Translations under genes and position numbers: made by a program
Shown here: in pieces, positions 34,221 to 43,830 of the stretch
How the letters are laid out: each line of letters begins with the position of its first letter
Numbering within the stretch: position 1 is the stretch's first letter
Notes under the pieces: model-generated
Databases searched by the model: none
The model's input: the letters and a program-made list of their open reading frames with translations, nothing else
What the model was told of the DNA's origin: nothing
DNA from: Nocardioides sp. GY 10127
Lineage (GTDB): Bacteria > Actinomycetota > Actinomycetes > Propionibacteriales > Nocardioidaceae
Direction of reading: 5' to 3'
Assembly: GCF_004919085.1 (NCBI RefSeq)
Contig: NZ_STGL01000008.1
Location: 186,001-250,000 of the forward strand
Length of the DNA stretch: 64,000 nt

Positions 34221-35098
34221 TGGACGGTCCAGGTGTCGATGGACGCCGGGTCGCCACCGAAGGCGGGGCCGAGGTAGTCCTCGCTCAGCTGGTCGAGCGT
34301 CCCGTCCTTCTTCAGGCCGGCGATGATCTTGTTGACCACCGCGGTGTTGGACGAGCCCTTCGGGAACATCGCGCCGTAGGCCTGGCCGGACTCGTACTGA
34401 CCGACCACCGTGAGCGTGCCGCCGGACTTCTTCGCGACACCGAGCTCGATCGCGGTGTCCTGGAGGTAGGCGTCGATCTGGCCCGAGGCCAGCGCGGCCT
34501 GGGCCTCGGCGTCACCGGGGTAGACGCTCACGTCGCCGGTGGGCTGGAGGGTGTCGGTGACCCAGTCGGCCGCGGCGGTGCCCTGCTTGACGCCGATCTT
34601 GAGCGAGGCGAGGTTGTCGGCGGTGACGTCCGCGTCCGCCTTGGTCATCACGCCGATGGTCGACTCGTAGTACGGGTCGGAGAAGTCGACGACCTTCTCG
34701 CGGTCGTCGGTGATCGAGATCTCGTCGAGGGAGAGGTCGTAGCCGGTCAGGGTGCCGGAGACGAGCTGGTCGAAGGAGACGTTGATCAGCGTGACGCTGC
34801 TCAGGCCGGCCTGGTAGGCGATGTCGGCGGCGAGGCAGTACTCGTAGCCGGAGTCGATGTCCTCGACCGTGTCGCCGTCGAACCAGCCGGTCGACGGGAG
34901 GTCGGCCTTGATGGTCAGGGTGTCGTCGGTGACGGTGTCGAGCGAGTACTCGCCGAACGTGCCCACCGGCGTGCAGTCGCCGTACGAGCCGCCCGCGTCG
35001 GACGAGGCCGAGGTGCTGTCCGAGGACCCGCACGCGGCGAGCCCGCCACTGACCAGCACCGTGACGGCAAGAGCTCCAACAGTCCGCGCAGCGCGCAC
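34217..35098 (-). CDS. Amino-acid ABC transporter substrate-binding lipoprotein, 293 aa
   Basis: Signal peptide VRAARTVGALAVTVLVSGG ending in the lipobox LAAC (Cys about residue 24). SBP family 3 segments: TLTIKADLPSTGWF, VDFSDPYYESTIGVM, LKIGVKQGTAAADW, and LKKDGTLDQLSEDYLG. GTG at 35098 follows AAGGAGG. It is the first gene of the importer operon, divergent from a LacI-type regulator with a palindrome between. Confidence 0.9.
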   Translation of the reverse strand: MRAARTVGALAVTVLVSGGLAACGSSDSTSASSDAGGSYGDCTPVGTFGEYSLDTVTDDTLTIKADLPSTGWFDGDTVEDIDSGYEYCLAADIAYQAGLSSVTLINVSFDQLVSGTLTGYDLSLDEISITDDREKVVDFSDPYYESTIGVMTKADADVTADNLASLKIGVKQGTAAADWVTDTLQPTGDVSVYPGDAEAQAALASGQIDAYLQDTAIELGVAKKSGGTLTVVGQYESGQAYGAMFPKGSSNTAVVNKIIAGLKKDGTLDQLSEDYLGPAFGGDPASIDTWTVQ

Positions 35099-35120
35099 GG
35101 CATCCTCCTTCAATCGCGAC

Positions 35121-35134
35121 CTAAACCGTTTTAG
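35121..35134. promoter_or_regulatory. LacI-type operator upstream of the amino-acid importer
   Basis: CTAAACCGTTTTAG is a near-perfect 14-bp palindrome with a central CG, the usual shape of a LacI-family operator, 22 nt upstream of the importer start and 69 nt before the divergent regulator. Two similar segments, CAAGTGTTGGC near 35143 and CAAGCGTTGGC near 35174, follow. Confidence 0.55.
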
Positions 35135-35203
35135 GATCGGCGACAAGTGTTGGCATCCGAGTAGGTTGCCGTCAAGCGTTGGCGTGTTAAGGCGGTGTGA
35201 CAG

Positions 35204-36202
35204 ATGGAGAAACCGGCGGCCCGGGTGGGCATCCGGGACGTGGCGAGGGCGGCCGGCCTGTCGATCACGACGGTCTCCTGGGCGCTCAACGACAAGGGCG
35301 AGGTGGCCGAGTCCACGAGGGCGCGGGTGAAGGCCCTGGCGGCCGAGCTCGGGTACCGGCCGAACCAGGCCGCGCGTACCCTCAAGTCGGGTCGCAGCCA
35401 CGTCCTCGCCGTCGCCATCGGCCACCGGGAGTCGGCGCCGTGGCAGGAGACCTACATGCCCTACTACCGCTCGGTGCTCGCGGGCGCGGCGATCGAGGCG
35501 GTCGAGCACGGGCACGCGGTCGCGGCGGTGCCGGTCTCGGCCGAGGGACGCCTCAGCGACGCCGTCGCCTTCGACGGGCTGATCGTCGTCGACCCCGTGC
35601 GCGACGACCCGATCCTCGCCGAGTGCCGGGCGCGCGGCATCCCCGTCGTCGCCGACGGCCGACCCCTCGACGAGGGCTACGACGAGGTCGCGATCGTGGA
35701 CAGCGACGTGCGCGAGCCCCTGCTCCGCGCGCTCGACCACATGCGCGGGGCCGGCGCCGCCCGTCCCGCCCTGCTCACCGGTAGCGAGCACGACGCCTAC
35801 ACGCTCGACACCGAGCGCTGGTACGCCGAGTGGTGCGCCGAGCACGGCCTGCCGGAGATCGTCGAGCGGGTCGCTCCCGACGCCACCCCGGCCGCGGCGG
35901 CCTCAGCGCTGCTGGCGCGCGGCGCCGACGCCGTCCACGCCCTCAACGAGACCTACGGCAACGCGGTGCTCGCCCGCGCCGCTGCCCTGTCGCTGCGCCT
36001 GCCCGACGACCTGCAGGTCACGATGGCGGGCGAGCGGACCTCCGCCGCCGACTACAACGGGGCCGGCTACCTCGTCCTGGACGGCGTGGGCACCGGCGCC
36101 GCGGCGGTGCGGGTCCTCGTCCGGATGCTCGAGGGCGAGCCGCCCGCGTCGCTGCGGCTCCCCTGCGACCTGATCCTCCCCCACCCGCCCGCCGGGGGCT
36201 GA
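35204..36202 (+). CDS. LacI family transcriptional regulator, 332 aa
   Basis: HTH and hinge: IRDVARAAGLSITTVSWALN, VAESTRARVKALAAELGYRP, NQAARTLKSGRS; then a periplasmic-binding-like sensor domain. The SWALN where most members have SRALN is a small departure in the recognition helix. It faces the amino-acid importer and is probably its regulator, unusual in that LacI members more often sense sugars or nucleosides. Confidence 0.88.
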   Translation: MEKPAARVGIRDVARAAGLSITTVSWALNDKGEVAESTRARVKALAAELGYRPNQAARTLKSGRSHVLAVAIGHRESAPWQETYMPYYRSVLAGAAIEAVEHGHAVAAVPVSAEGRLSDAVAFDGLIVVDPVRDDPILAECRARGIPVVADGRPLDEGYDEVAIVDSDVREPLLRALDHMRGAGAARPALLTGSEHDAYTLDTERWYAEWCAEHGLPEIVERVAPDATPAAAASALLARGADAVHALNETYGNAVLARAAALSLRLPDDLQVTMAGERTSAADYNGAGYLVLDGVGTGAAAVRVLVRMLEGEPPASLRLPCDLILPHPPAGG

Positions 36203-36239
36203 GCCCCGGGCGGGCGACGCCACCCCGGTCGGGGCTCAG
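36199..36239. terminator. Bidirectional terminator between LacI and glycosidase genes
   Basis: CTGAGCCCCG (36199-36208) pairs with CGGGGCTCAG (36230-36239), 21-nt loop. Each arm contains the stop codon of one of the two convergent genes. Confidence 0.55.
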
Positions 36240-38014
36240 CCCGGGCCCTGCACGGCCCGGCGTCGTTCGTGGTCGGCGGCGAGCGTCAGGTAGACCGCGG
36301 CCGTCCAGGTGTAGGCGCGGTCGCGCAACCCCTCCCCCGTGCGCGCGTCGAAGTTCTCGGCGAAGCCGGACGCCTCGCACAGCCGTCGGAAGCGGGCGCT
36401 GACCTCGTCCGCGAGGGCGATCTCGCCACAGCGCCGAAGCCCGTCCTCGATGAGCGCGGTCGAGGGCGCCCAGATGGGCCCGCGCCAGTACCCGTCGTCC
36501 TCGTAGAGCGGGGAGTCGAGGGGTTCGGTGGCCGGGCCCCACGGCGTGAGGTGGCCCTTCACCGCGGCCACGAGGACGTCGCGGGCACCCTCCGGCAGCC
36601 GCTCGCCGAGGACCACGGGCAGCGCGTTGAGCAGGCTCGACGTGCTGCTGCTCCGGCCGTCGCGGGCCCCGCGCGCGACGAACGCCTCTCCCGTCCACAG
36701 CTCCTCGAGGAGGGCGCGGAGCACGTCGTCGCGCTCCCGGGCCCACTCGGCCGCCGGCCGGCCGAGCTCCTCGGCGAGGCCGGCGAGGACGTCGAGCTGG
36801 AGGACGAGGAACGCCGCCAGGTCCGGGGACTCGACGACCCGCTCGCGGTCGAAGGTCGTGGAGTTGTCCCAGCCGCTGTCGTTGCCGTGGTGGTAGTGCG
36901 GGACCGCCCGCCCGGGGACGCGCCGGTGGTCGAGCCAGAACCGGGTCCAGGCGCCCAGCCGGTCGTGCACGCCCTCGAGCTCCTGGCGGGTCAGGGGGCG
37001 GCCGGCCGTCGCGCGCAGCCTGGCCAGGGCCCACCCGTGGATCGGCGGCTTGACGTAGTTGTGGAGCACCTCGGAGTGGGTCACCGAGTCCGGCAGCGCG
37101 CCGCTCTCGTCCTGGTGGTCGAACGGCAGCAGGAACTGGTCCAGCGCCTCGTCGGGGAGCCCGGGGGCGAGGGCCAGGGCGTTGAAGCAGTGGTCCCAGC
37201 TCCACACCTTGTCCATCCAGTGCTTCGACATGAGCACGGCCTCGCGGGCGAGGTAGCCACCGGGGGCCACGGTCGCCGACCACAGGACGTAGGCGGCCCT
37301 CGCGGCCGCCGGGGTGGCCTCGCTGCGCCAGGGCGCGACCGCGTCGAGGTAGGCGCCGAACGCGGCCGCGGCCGTCGACACGACCTCCTCGAAGGGGGCC
37401 TGCGCCCGGTAGCCGGCCCGGCGGGAGGTGAGCTCCTCGACCGCGACCTCCCACGGCTGCCCGTCGCCGCCCAGGAGCACCGACCGGGGCGTCTGCCCGA
37501 GGTTCCCCGCACCGACCGTCTCGCAGGCGCCCTCCAGCACGGTGACCCGGTAGCGGCGGCCGGTCTCGTAGGAGGTGAACACGGGCGCGTCGTCGACGGG
37601 GTCGTCGAACAGGTAGGTGCCGGTGAAGGGCGTGAGGGTCCCCGCCGGGTCCGCGAGCCGCAGCGCCGTGTCGCCGCGCCCCCGCAGCCGGAGCGTCTCG
37701 GCGCCGTCGAACGCCGCCCGGACCGTGGGCCCCCGCCCGTCCCGGTGCACCCACCGCAGCTCGGCCGGGTCGGCCTCCCACCGCAGGTCCGCGGGTCGGC
37801 CTCCCATCTCCGGGCGGAGGGCGAGCACGGCGTGCAGCCCGTTCACGTGCGACACCAGGTGGAGCGTGTCGCTCACCGAGTGCGTGCCGACGACCGGGGA
37901 GAGGTTGATCCACGAGCCTCGATGGGCGAACGGCACCTCGCGGACGTCGAAGGGGGCGAGCCGTGTGGCGGGCCCCGCTTCACGGTCGCGCCCGGCCCAG
38001 GTCGTGGAGGTCAT
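36236..38014 (-). CDS. (alpha/alpha)6-barrel glycoside hydrolase (GH63/MGH-like), 592 aa
   Basis: N-terminal beta-sandwich (to about residue 220) followed by an alpha-toroid with DKVWSWDHCFNALALAPG, WALARLRA, DSGWDNSTTFD, and YWRGPIWAPSTALIEDGLRR, sequences shared with GH63 and mannosylglycerate/glucosyl hydrolases and other trehalase-like enzymes. No signal peptide, so it acts on imported oligosaccharide in the cytoplasm. The ATG at 38014 is 6 nt after the permease stop. The sugar linkage cannot be decided from sequence. Confidence 0.78.
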   Translation of the reverse strand: MTSTTWAGRDREAGPATRLAPFDVREVPFAHRGSWINLSPVVGTHSVSDTLHLVSHVNGLHAVLALRPEMGGRPADLRWEADPAELRWVHRDGRGPTVRAAFDGAETLRLRGRGDTALRLADPAGTLTPFTGTYLFDDPVDDAPVFTSYETGRRYRVTVLEGACETVGAGNLGQTPRSVLLGGDGQPWEVAVEELTSRRAGYRAQAPFEEVVSTAAAAFGAYLDAVAPWRSEATPAAARAAYVLWSATVAPGGYLAREAVLMSKHWMDKVWSWDHCFNALALAPGLPDEALDQFLLPFDHQDESGALPDSVTHSEVLHNYVKPPIHGWALARLRATAGRPLTRQELEGVHDRLGAWTRFWLDHRRVPGRAVPHYHHGNDSGWDNSTTFDRERVVESPDLAAFLVLQLDVLAGLAEELGRPAAEWARERDDVLRALLEELWTGEAFVARGARDGRSSSTSSLLNALPVVLGERLPEGARDVLVAAVKGHLTPWGPATEPLDSPLYEDDGYWRGPIWAPSTALIEDGLRRCGEIALADEVSARFRRLCEASGFAENFDARTGEGLRDRAYTWTAAVYLTLAADHERRRAVQGPG

Positions 38015-38020
38015 GGCGGG

Positions 38021-38929
38021 TCAGTCCTTGACCGCGCCGGCGGTGAGGCCGGCGGCGACGAACCGCTGGGCCACGACCAGGAGGACGGCGGTCGGGACCG
38101 AGGCCAGCACCGCGGTCGCCATCAGCTGGCCCCACTCCTGGTTCTGGGACCCGATGTAGTCGTAGAGACCCATCGTGATCGGGCGCAGGTCACCGCCACC
38201 CCGGTTGAGGGTCGAGGTGAACAGGAAGTCCGACCACGCCCACAGGAACGCGAACAGACCGACCGTCACCGCCGCGTTGCGGGAGAGGGGCAGGACGACG
38301 GTGAAGAACGTCCGGGTGTGGGACGCGCCGTCGATCTGGGCCGCCTCCAGGAGCTCCTGGGGGATGCCGCTCATGAAGGCCGAGAAGAGCATGACCGCGA
38401 ACGGGACGGCGATGGTCGAGTCGGCCAGGATCAGGCCGGGCAGGGTGTCCAGGACGCCCAGGTCGGTGTAGACGGCGTAGAAGCCGAGCGCCATCACGAC
38501 GGCCGGGATCATCTGGGCCACGATCAGCAGGAAGCTGAGGGTGCGCCTCCCGCGGGTCAGCAGCTTGCCCAGGGCGTAGCCGGCGGGCGCCGCGATGACC
38601 AGCGTGAGGACGACGGTGCCCAGCCCGACGACCATGCTGGTCCCGAGGTAGGGCAGCTGGTCACCGAGCACGGTCCGGTAGTTGTCGAGGGTGAAGGCCC
38701 GGGGGTAGAGGCTGGCCTCGCGGATGGCGCTGCGCTCGGTGAGCGAGACGTTCAGCATCCAGTACAGCGGGAACAGCATGAGGGCGGTCAGGACGAGCCC
38801 GAGCACCGTCTTCCACGCCTCGCGCCCCCGCGGGCGGCCGCCGGCGGACCGCTCCGGCCGGCGCGGCCGGCGGGCGGCGTCCTGGCTCCTCGTGGTGCCG
38901 GGGGAACCCGGCAGGGCCTGCATGGCCAT
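38021..38929 (-). CDS. Carbohydrate ABC transporter permease (MalG type), 302 aa
   Basis: Basic N-terminal tail (residues 15-38), then six helices and the EAA loop EAAQIDGASHTRTFFTVVLPLSR (written here as its key residues E, A, D, G and P). GLVLTALMLFPLYWMLNVSL is the CUT1 first helix. Three nt after the MalF gene. Confidence 0.9.
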   Translation of the reverse strand: MAMQALPGSPGTTRSQDAARRPRRPERSAGGRPRGREAWKTVLGLVLTALMLFPLYWMLNVSLTERSAIREASLYPRAFTLDNYRTVLGDQLPYLGTSMVVGLGTVVLTLVIAAPAGYALGKLLTRGRRTLSFLLIVAQMIPAVVMALGFYAVYTDLGVLDTLPGLILADSTIAVPFAVMLFSAFMSGIPQELLEAAQIDGASHTRTFFTVVLPLSRNAAVTVGLFAFLWAWSDFLFTSTLNRGGGDLRPITMGLYDYIGSQNQEWGQLMATAVLASVPTAVLLVVAQRFVAAGLTAGAVKD

Positions 38930-38932
38930 GGC

Positions 38933-39937
38933 TCACGCCTCCTGACGACGCTGGACAGCGAGGTAGACGAACCCCATCGCGACCGCGACGAGGAGCAGGA
39001 CGGTGCCGACGGCCGAGGCCTCGGAGTAGCGGATGATCGCCGACGAGCCCTTGCCGAAGGCCATCGAGTAGGCCCAGGTGGCGAGGGTCTGCGAGGACCC
39101 GGAGCCGGTCGTCATGATCCAGATGATGTCGACGACCTTGAGCGTGTAGACGAAGCCCAGCAGCAGGGTGATGGCCGTGACGGGCCGCAGCAGCGGGAAG
39201 GTGATCGACCAGAACTGACGCCACGGGCCCGCGCCGTCCACGGCCGCGGCCTCGTAGAGGTCGGTCGGGATGTTCTGGAGCCCGGAGTAGAGGATGACCA
39301 GGTTGAACGGGATGCCGAGCCAGATGTTGGCGATGATGACGGCCCACAGCGCGTGGTCGGCGTTCAACCACCAGACCGGGTCGACGCCGACGACCCCCAG
39401 CAGCCTGTTGATGACTCCCGAGTCGGCGTCCATCATCCACTGCCAGGTCGTGCCCGAGACGATGATCGGCAGCAGCCACGGCACCAGGAACAGGCCGCGC
39501 AGCACCCCGGACAGCGGGAAGCTGCGCTGGAAGAACACGGCCAGGGCCAGGCCGATCGTGTACTGGAAGGCCAGCGAGACGACGACGAAGACGGCCGTCT
39601 GGCCGATAGTGGGCCAGAACGCGTCGAAGCCGACGACCTCGCGGTAGATGTCGGTCCCCACGAAGGGCGCCTCGCCGGTCACGTAGGTGGCCCTGGTGAA
39701 GCGGTGCAGGCTCATCGAGACGTTCTCGACGAGCGGGTAGACGTAGAAGAGGACCATGTAGACCGCCAGCGGGGCGACGAAGCCGAGCCCCGCCAGCGTG
39801 GAGCGGGAGATCCGCGGGCGCCCGCGTCGCTCGGCCGTCGCGTCGTCGGTCGCGGACTCGTCCGCGCGGACGTCGGCCGCCGGTGGGCGCCGGACCACGT
39901 CCTGCACGTCCTGGATGTCCTCGGTCTGGTGGACCAT
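38933..39937 (-). CDS. Carbohydrate ABC transporter permease (MalF type), 334 aa
   Basis: CUT1 partner of the MalG-type permease. LGFVAPLAVYMVLFYVYPLV is helix 1; EAAAVDGAGPWRQFWSITFP is the EAA loop. ATG 39937 has AGGGTGA upstream. In operon order: binding protein, MalF, MalG, glycosidase; no ATPase gene is present, so a shared MsiK-type ATPase elsewhere would be needed. Confidence 0.9.
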   Translation of the reverse strand: MVHQTEDIQDVQDVVRRPPAADVRADESATDDATAERRGRPRISRSTLAGLGFVAPLAVYMVLFYVYPLVENVSMSLHRFTRATYVTGEAPFVGTDIYREVVGFDAFWPTIGQTAVFVVVSLAFQYTIGLALAVFFQRSFPLSGVLRGLFLVPWLLPIIVSGTTWQWMMDADSGVINRLLGVVGVDPVWWLNADHALWAVIIANIWLGIPFNLVILYSGLQNIPTDLYEAAAVDGAGPWRQFWSITFPLLRPVTAITLLLGFVYTLKVVDIIWIMTTGSGSSQTLATWAYSMAFGKGSSAIIRYSEASAVGTVLLLVAVAMGFVYLAVQRRQEA

Positions 39938-40044
39938 GGCTGGTCACCCTCTCCTGGTACTCGACCTTCGCGGCCGCTCGATCGTGCGGGGTCCTCGCGC
40001 CGGCCCGGCGGCGGTGGCGCCTGCCGGACCGGCGTGAGGGTCGA

Positions 40045-41301
40045 TCACTGGCTGACGGACGAAGCGGCCTCCGCGAAGGCCTGCGAGACGGCGTCCTCGT
40101 CGCCGGCGGCGTTCAGGGACGCCTGCTCGGCCGCGGAGAGCGCTCCCGAGGTGCCCGTGTAGTCGGCGCCGAGGTCGCTGGTGCGGCCCTGGGCGTTGGT
40201 GATGGCGTCGGCCCAGGGGGTCCAGATGGCGTCGGCGTCGATCTGGGTCTGCCGCTCCTCGGCGTTGGCCGCGAAGTACCCGAGCTGGTCGTCGGTCGTG
40301 ACCTGGTTGCCGTTGCCGACGAGGCAGTCGATCACCTCGTTGGCGGCGTCGTAGTGGGCCTGGGCGTTGCTCTGGTGGGTCGGCGCGACCGCGAACTCAC
40401 CGCCGGTGGGGACCGGCGCGGCGCCGCCGTCCTTGGCGGGGATCGGCATCATGACGGCCTCGAAGTCCTGCTCCGTCGCGGCCTTCGCGAACCAGGAGCC
40501 GTTGACGGCGAAGCCGTAGTCGCCGGTCAGGAACAGGTCCCAGGAGGCGGACTGGTTGTCGGTGATGGCCGACTTGGGGGCGTAGCCCTCGCCGATCCAG
40601 TCCGAGAGGAGCTGCCCGGCCTCCACGGCCTCGGGCGAGCCCGGGTCGGTGAGGGAGGCGCCCGCGCCCCAGAACCAGGGCAGGAACTGGAACGTCCCCT
40701 CCTCGCCGGCGATGCCGGCGAAGGTGATGCCCGAGCTCCCGTCGGCGGTGACCGCGGCGAGGGCGTCGTCGAGGCTGGCCCAGTCGGTGATGGAGGCCGG
40801 GTCGACGCCGGCGGACTTCAGGACGTCGGCGTTGTAGTAGAGGCCGAGGGTGTTGGCGCCGATCGGGACGCCGTAGGTCTTGCCGTCGATGAGGCCGGGG
40901 CCGGCGAGGTTCTCGTCGGCGTCACCGATGTCCAGGTCGACGTCGTCCGAGGAGGCCAGGAGCCCGGACACGGCCGCGTCCGGGACCGCCGGGTTGTCGA
41001 GGAGGACGACGTCCGGGGCGTTGTCCTCGCGGACAGCGCTGGTGAGGCTGTTGAGGATGTCGCCGTTGGGCGTGGCGGTGCGCTCGAGCGTGGTGCCCTC
41101 CGGGGCGCAGGACTCGACGTACTTCGCCCAGTCCGAGCTGTCGTCGTACTGGGGGTAGGGGTCCCAGAAGGTCACGGTGGTCAGGGGCTCGCCGTCGCCG
41201 GCGGCCGACCCGTTGCTGTCGCTGCCGCAGGCGGCGAGGCTGACGATCGCCAGGACGGCGGTCGCGGCGAGACCTGTTCGACGGATGCTCTTGGTGATCA
41301 T
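40045..41301 (-). CDS. Sugar ABC transporter substrate-binding lipoprotein, 418 aa
   Basis: Signal peptide MITKSIRRTGLAATAVLAI with lipobox LAAC (Cys about residue 25); then SBP family 1 features such as PDVVLLDNPAVPD, GANTLGLYYNADVLKSAG, and FAVNGSWF. ATG 41301 follows GAGGAGG. Preceded by three LacI-type operator half-palindromes. Confidence 0.9.
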   Translation of the reverse strand: MITKSIRRTGLAATAVLAIVSLAACGSDSNGSAAGDGEPLTTVTFWDPYPQYDDSSDWAKYVESCAPEGTTLERTATPNGDILNSLTSAVREDNAPDVVLLDNPAVPDAAVSGLLASSDDVDLDIGDADENLAGPGLIDGKTYGVPIGANTLGLYYNADVLKSAGVDPASITDWASLDDALAAVTADGSSGITFAGIAGEEGTFQFLPWFWGAGASLTDPGSPEAVEAGQLLSDWIGEGYAPKSAITDNQSASWDLFLTGDYGFAVNGSWFAKAATEQDFEAVMMPIPAKDGGAAPVPTGGEFAVAPTHQSNAQAHYDAANEVIDCLVGNGNQVTTDDQLGYFAANAEERQTQIDADAIWTPWADAITNAQGRTSDLGADYTGTSGALSAAEQASLNAAGDEDAVSQAFAEAASSVSQ

Positions 41302-41634
41302 GGTTCCTCCTCGTGGGACCGGCAGGAGGCCGGTGTTCCTGTCTGGTGCCGTCCTGCTGGACGGGGCGCCTGGTGGGTGCTGCGACGGGGACCCGAGTGC
41401 CCCGCGGTCGTGCCTGTCGCCGGTCGCCCGTCGGCCTGTCGGGTGGGGCCGGCGGGGTCGCCGCCTCCTGCTCACTCGCCGTGGATCGAACCGATTCGAT
41501 TGTGTGTCGAACCGATTCGTCGAATCGGTTCGCTCAATGTAACGGCGATCACATTCGGCAGCAAGCAGTTGCTGAGAATTTCCCCAAGACGGGTTCTGAC
41601 CTGCGGCGATGGAGCCGACGGTCTTGCCGTCGCC
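41302..41634. promoter_or_regulatory. Promoter region of the sugar importer with clustered operators
   Basis: Between GH127 and the binding-protein gene. TCGAACCGATTCGA at 41486-41499; TCGAACCGATTCG at 41507-41519; and its inverse TCGAATCGGTTCG at 41520-41532. The last two together form a perfect 25-nt palindrome centred on T41520. The AT-rich stretch 41500-41590 around them is the likely promoter. The same motif precedes the LacI gene at 44863. Confidence 0.8.
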
Positions 41635-43684
41635 TCAGGTCGTGGGGAGCCAGATGCGCATGGTGGTGCGCCCGCGCCTGCCCCAGCCGCGGTAGGGCCG
41701 CAGCGCGACGGTGACGCGCGGCGCGGCGTCCTGCTCGACTTCCTGCTCGACGTCCTGCTCGACGTCGTGCTCGGCGCCCCCCCTCGCCGGCCGTGGCCGG
41801 AGCTGACGACCCGCCCGACCGGGGCCGATAGGGCCGGCCTCCCTCGGGGCCGGGTCGCGGGCGGAGCGACACCCGCACGGGCAGCCCCTCACGCAGCCCG
41901 GGGGACGGGTCGTCGACGGCCACGTCGTCGAGGGACCAGCCCGGTGGCAGGTCGATCCCCTCCAGGCACAGGACGTCGGGGCCCTGCTCGACGGCCAGGC
42001 ACCCGCGCACCGAGTCGATGCGGGGGTCCGGGTCGATCACGCGGGGCCGCAGGGGCAGCCGCAGCTCCACGCGGTCCCCGGGCCTCCAGGGGCCCGTCGC
42101 GGTGACCCAGCCCGGAGCCACGTCCTCGGGTACGCCGTCACGCACGCGGAGCGTCGCGCCCTCGCACCACTCCGGGACGCGCAGCCGCAGCTCGCACGGC
42201 CCCTCGGGGGCCTCCTCGACGACCACGACGACGCTGCCGCCGTCCGGGTAGTCGGAGTGGACGCGGAGCGCCAGCGGGCCACCTGGTCGCGGCGTCCGCA
42301 ACGCGTAGTCGCCGTACTGGTGCAGCTGCACGCCCCGCTCGTCCGTGGTGGCGAAGTACGCGCTCAGGGAGGAGAAGGTGCGGGCGAGGTTGGTGGGGCA
42401 GCAGGAGACCTCGAACCAGGGGGCGCGGTCGGAGCTCTCGGCCCGGGGGTTGGCCCGGGTCGGGTCCACCGGGTCCCCCTCCACCCGCTGGTGGAGCGGG
42501 TTCGCGTAGAAGAAGGCGTCGCCGGAGTCGGACGGCGAGACCGCCACCACGTTGTACAGCGTGCGCTCGATCAGGTCGGCGTACCGGACCTCCCCCGTCG
42601 CCAGCAGGAGGCGCCAGGCGACCATGATCGAGGCGATCCCCGCGCAGGTCTCGCAGTAGGCTCGGTCGTTCGGGAGCTCCCAGTCCTCGCCGAAGCCCTC
42701 GTCCTGGTGCCGCGAGCCCATGCCGCCGGTGATGTAGGTCCGGCGCGCGACGGTCCGGTCGTACTGCCGCTGGACGGCGGCGAGGAGCTCGGCGTCGGAC
42801 CGGTCGACGGCCACGTCGATCGCCGCGGCCGAGAGGTAGAGCGCCCGGACGGCGTGGCCGCGCAGCACCTCGGCCGACCTCACCGGCACGTCGTCCTGGA
42901 AGTAGGCCCGCCCGAAGCTCCCCTCCCCCAGCGTGCCGTGGCCGCGGCGGTCGAGGAACGTGCGCGCCATGTCGAGGTAGCGCGGCTCGTCGAGGGCCCG
43001 GCCGAGCTCTGCCAGCCCCACCTCGATCTCGGGGTGGCCGCAGATGGACTCCCGGGCACCGTCGGCGAACTCCTCGCAGAGCTGGTCCGCGACCCGGACC
43101 GCGGTGCGCACCAGGGTGCCGTCCCCGAGGCACCGCACGTGCGCGACCGCGGCCTGGAGGAGGTGGCCGGCCACGTAGAGCTCGTGCCCCTCCGCCAGGT
43201 CGCTCCAGCGTCCTGCCTGACCCTCGTGGCCGAAGGCAGTGTTGAGGTAGCCGTCGGGGTCCTGCGCCGCCGCCACCCGGACCGCGAGCGCCTCGAGCCG
43301 GACGCGCAGGGCCTCGTCGCCGGTGCGGGCGCACTCCCAGGCCATTGCCTCGGTGAGCTTGTAGACCTCGGAGTCGGAGAAGACCCAGCCGGGCCGGTCG
43401 CCCATCGGCTCGCCGGCTGCCACGCGGTCGAAGTTCGCCAGCCAGCCCTCGTGGTCGAGCCAGTGCAGGACGTGGTCGAAGGTGCGGTCGGTGTTGACGG
43501 CCTGGTAGCGGCCCCACATCCCGCCGTCGAGCACCAGGGAGTCCAGGGGCAGCGGCGCGAGTCGTCCTGCCCGCGGGACGACGGGGACCGCACCGGGCGG
43601 GGCGTGGGCCGGCCTGAGCTCGGGCCCGGGCGCGGAGGTCGTGGCGCGGACCGCGTGCGCTCCGGGTTCGTCGACGTAGGTCAT
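41635..43684 (-). pseudogene. GH127 beta-L-arabinofuranosidase-like protein with C-terminal frameshift (about 682 aa restored)
   Basis: Cytoplasmic GH127: LDGGMWGRYQAVNTDRTF, GWVFSDSEVYKLTEAMAWE, CGHPEIEVGLAELGR, GGMGSRHQDEGFGEDWELP, and CCPTNLARTFSSLSAYF, containing Cys residues expected at the Zn site and the catalytic Cys. The main frame runs on out of register to a stop at 41549; the true end, VTVALRPYRGWGRRGRTTMR then IWLPTT, lies in another frame ending at 41635. Removing one base from the C7 run at 41777-41783 (+ strand) joins them. A 12-bp repeat (41728-41775) follows the run. Real slip or sequence error cannot be decided here. Confidence 0.78.
41728..41775. repeat. Four 12-bp tandem units in the 3' end of the GH127 gene
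   Basis: GTCCTGCTCGAC, TTCCTGCTCGAC, GTCCTGCTCGAC and GTCGTGCTCGGC in register. In the restored frame they encode an acidic VEQD-type repeat near the protein C-terminus, directly after the C7 tract where the frame breaks. Confidence 0.8.
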
Positions 43685-43740
43685 GGGCTGCTCTCTTCTC
43701 GGGACGCGGTGCCCCGGACGCCACGACAGGCGGGCGTCAG

Positions 43741-43830
43741 GGCACGGGGAGGCGCGGGGGGGTCAGCAGGGGGGCCAGCGGGGGGGGCTGCGGGGGGCTG
43801 CGGGGGGCTGCGGGGGTCTGCGGGGGTCAG
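43741..43830. repeat. G-run tandem repeat between LacI and GH127 genes
   Basis: On the + strand five 10-nt units CGGGGGGCTG or close variants (43781-43830) follow other G-runs of 5 to 7. The G4/C4-tract pattern could form a G-quadruplex in DNA or, on the transcribed minus strand, C-rich RNA. The LacI stop lies inside the last unit. Confidence 0.75.

Noticed and set aside
36269-40162. A 1,297-codon open frame on the + strand
   Set aside because: It is antisense to the glycosidase and permease genes, with Arg/Gly/Glu-rich low-complexity sequence. Stop codons are rare in this GC-rich frame; not a gene.
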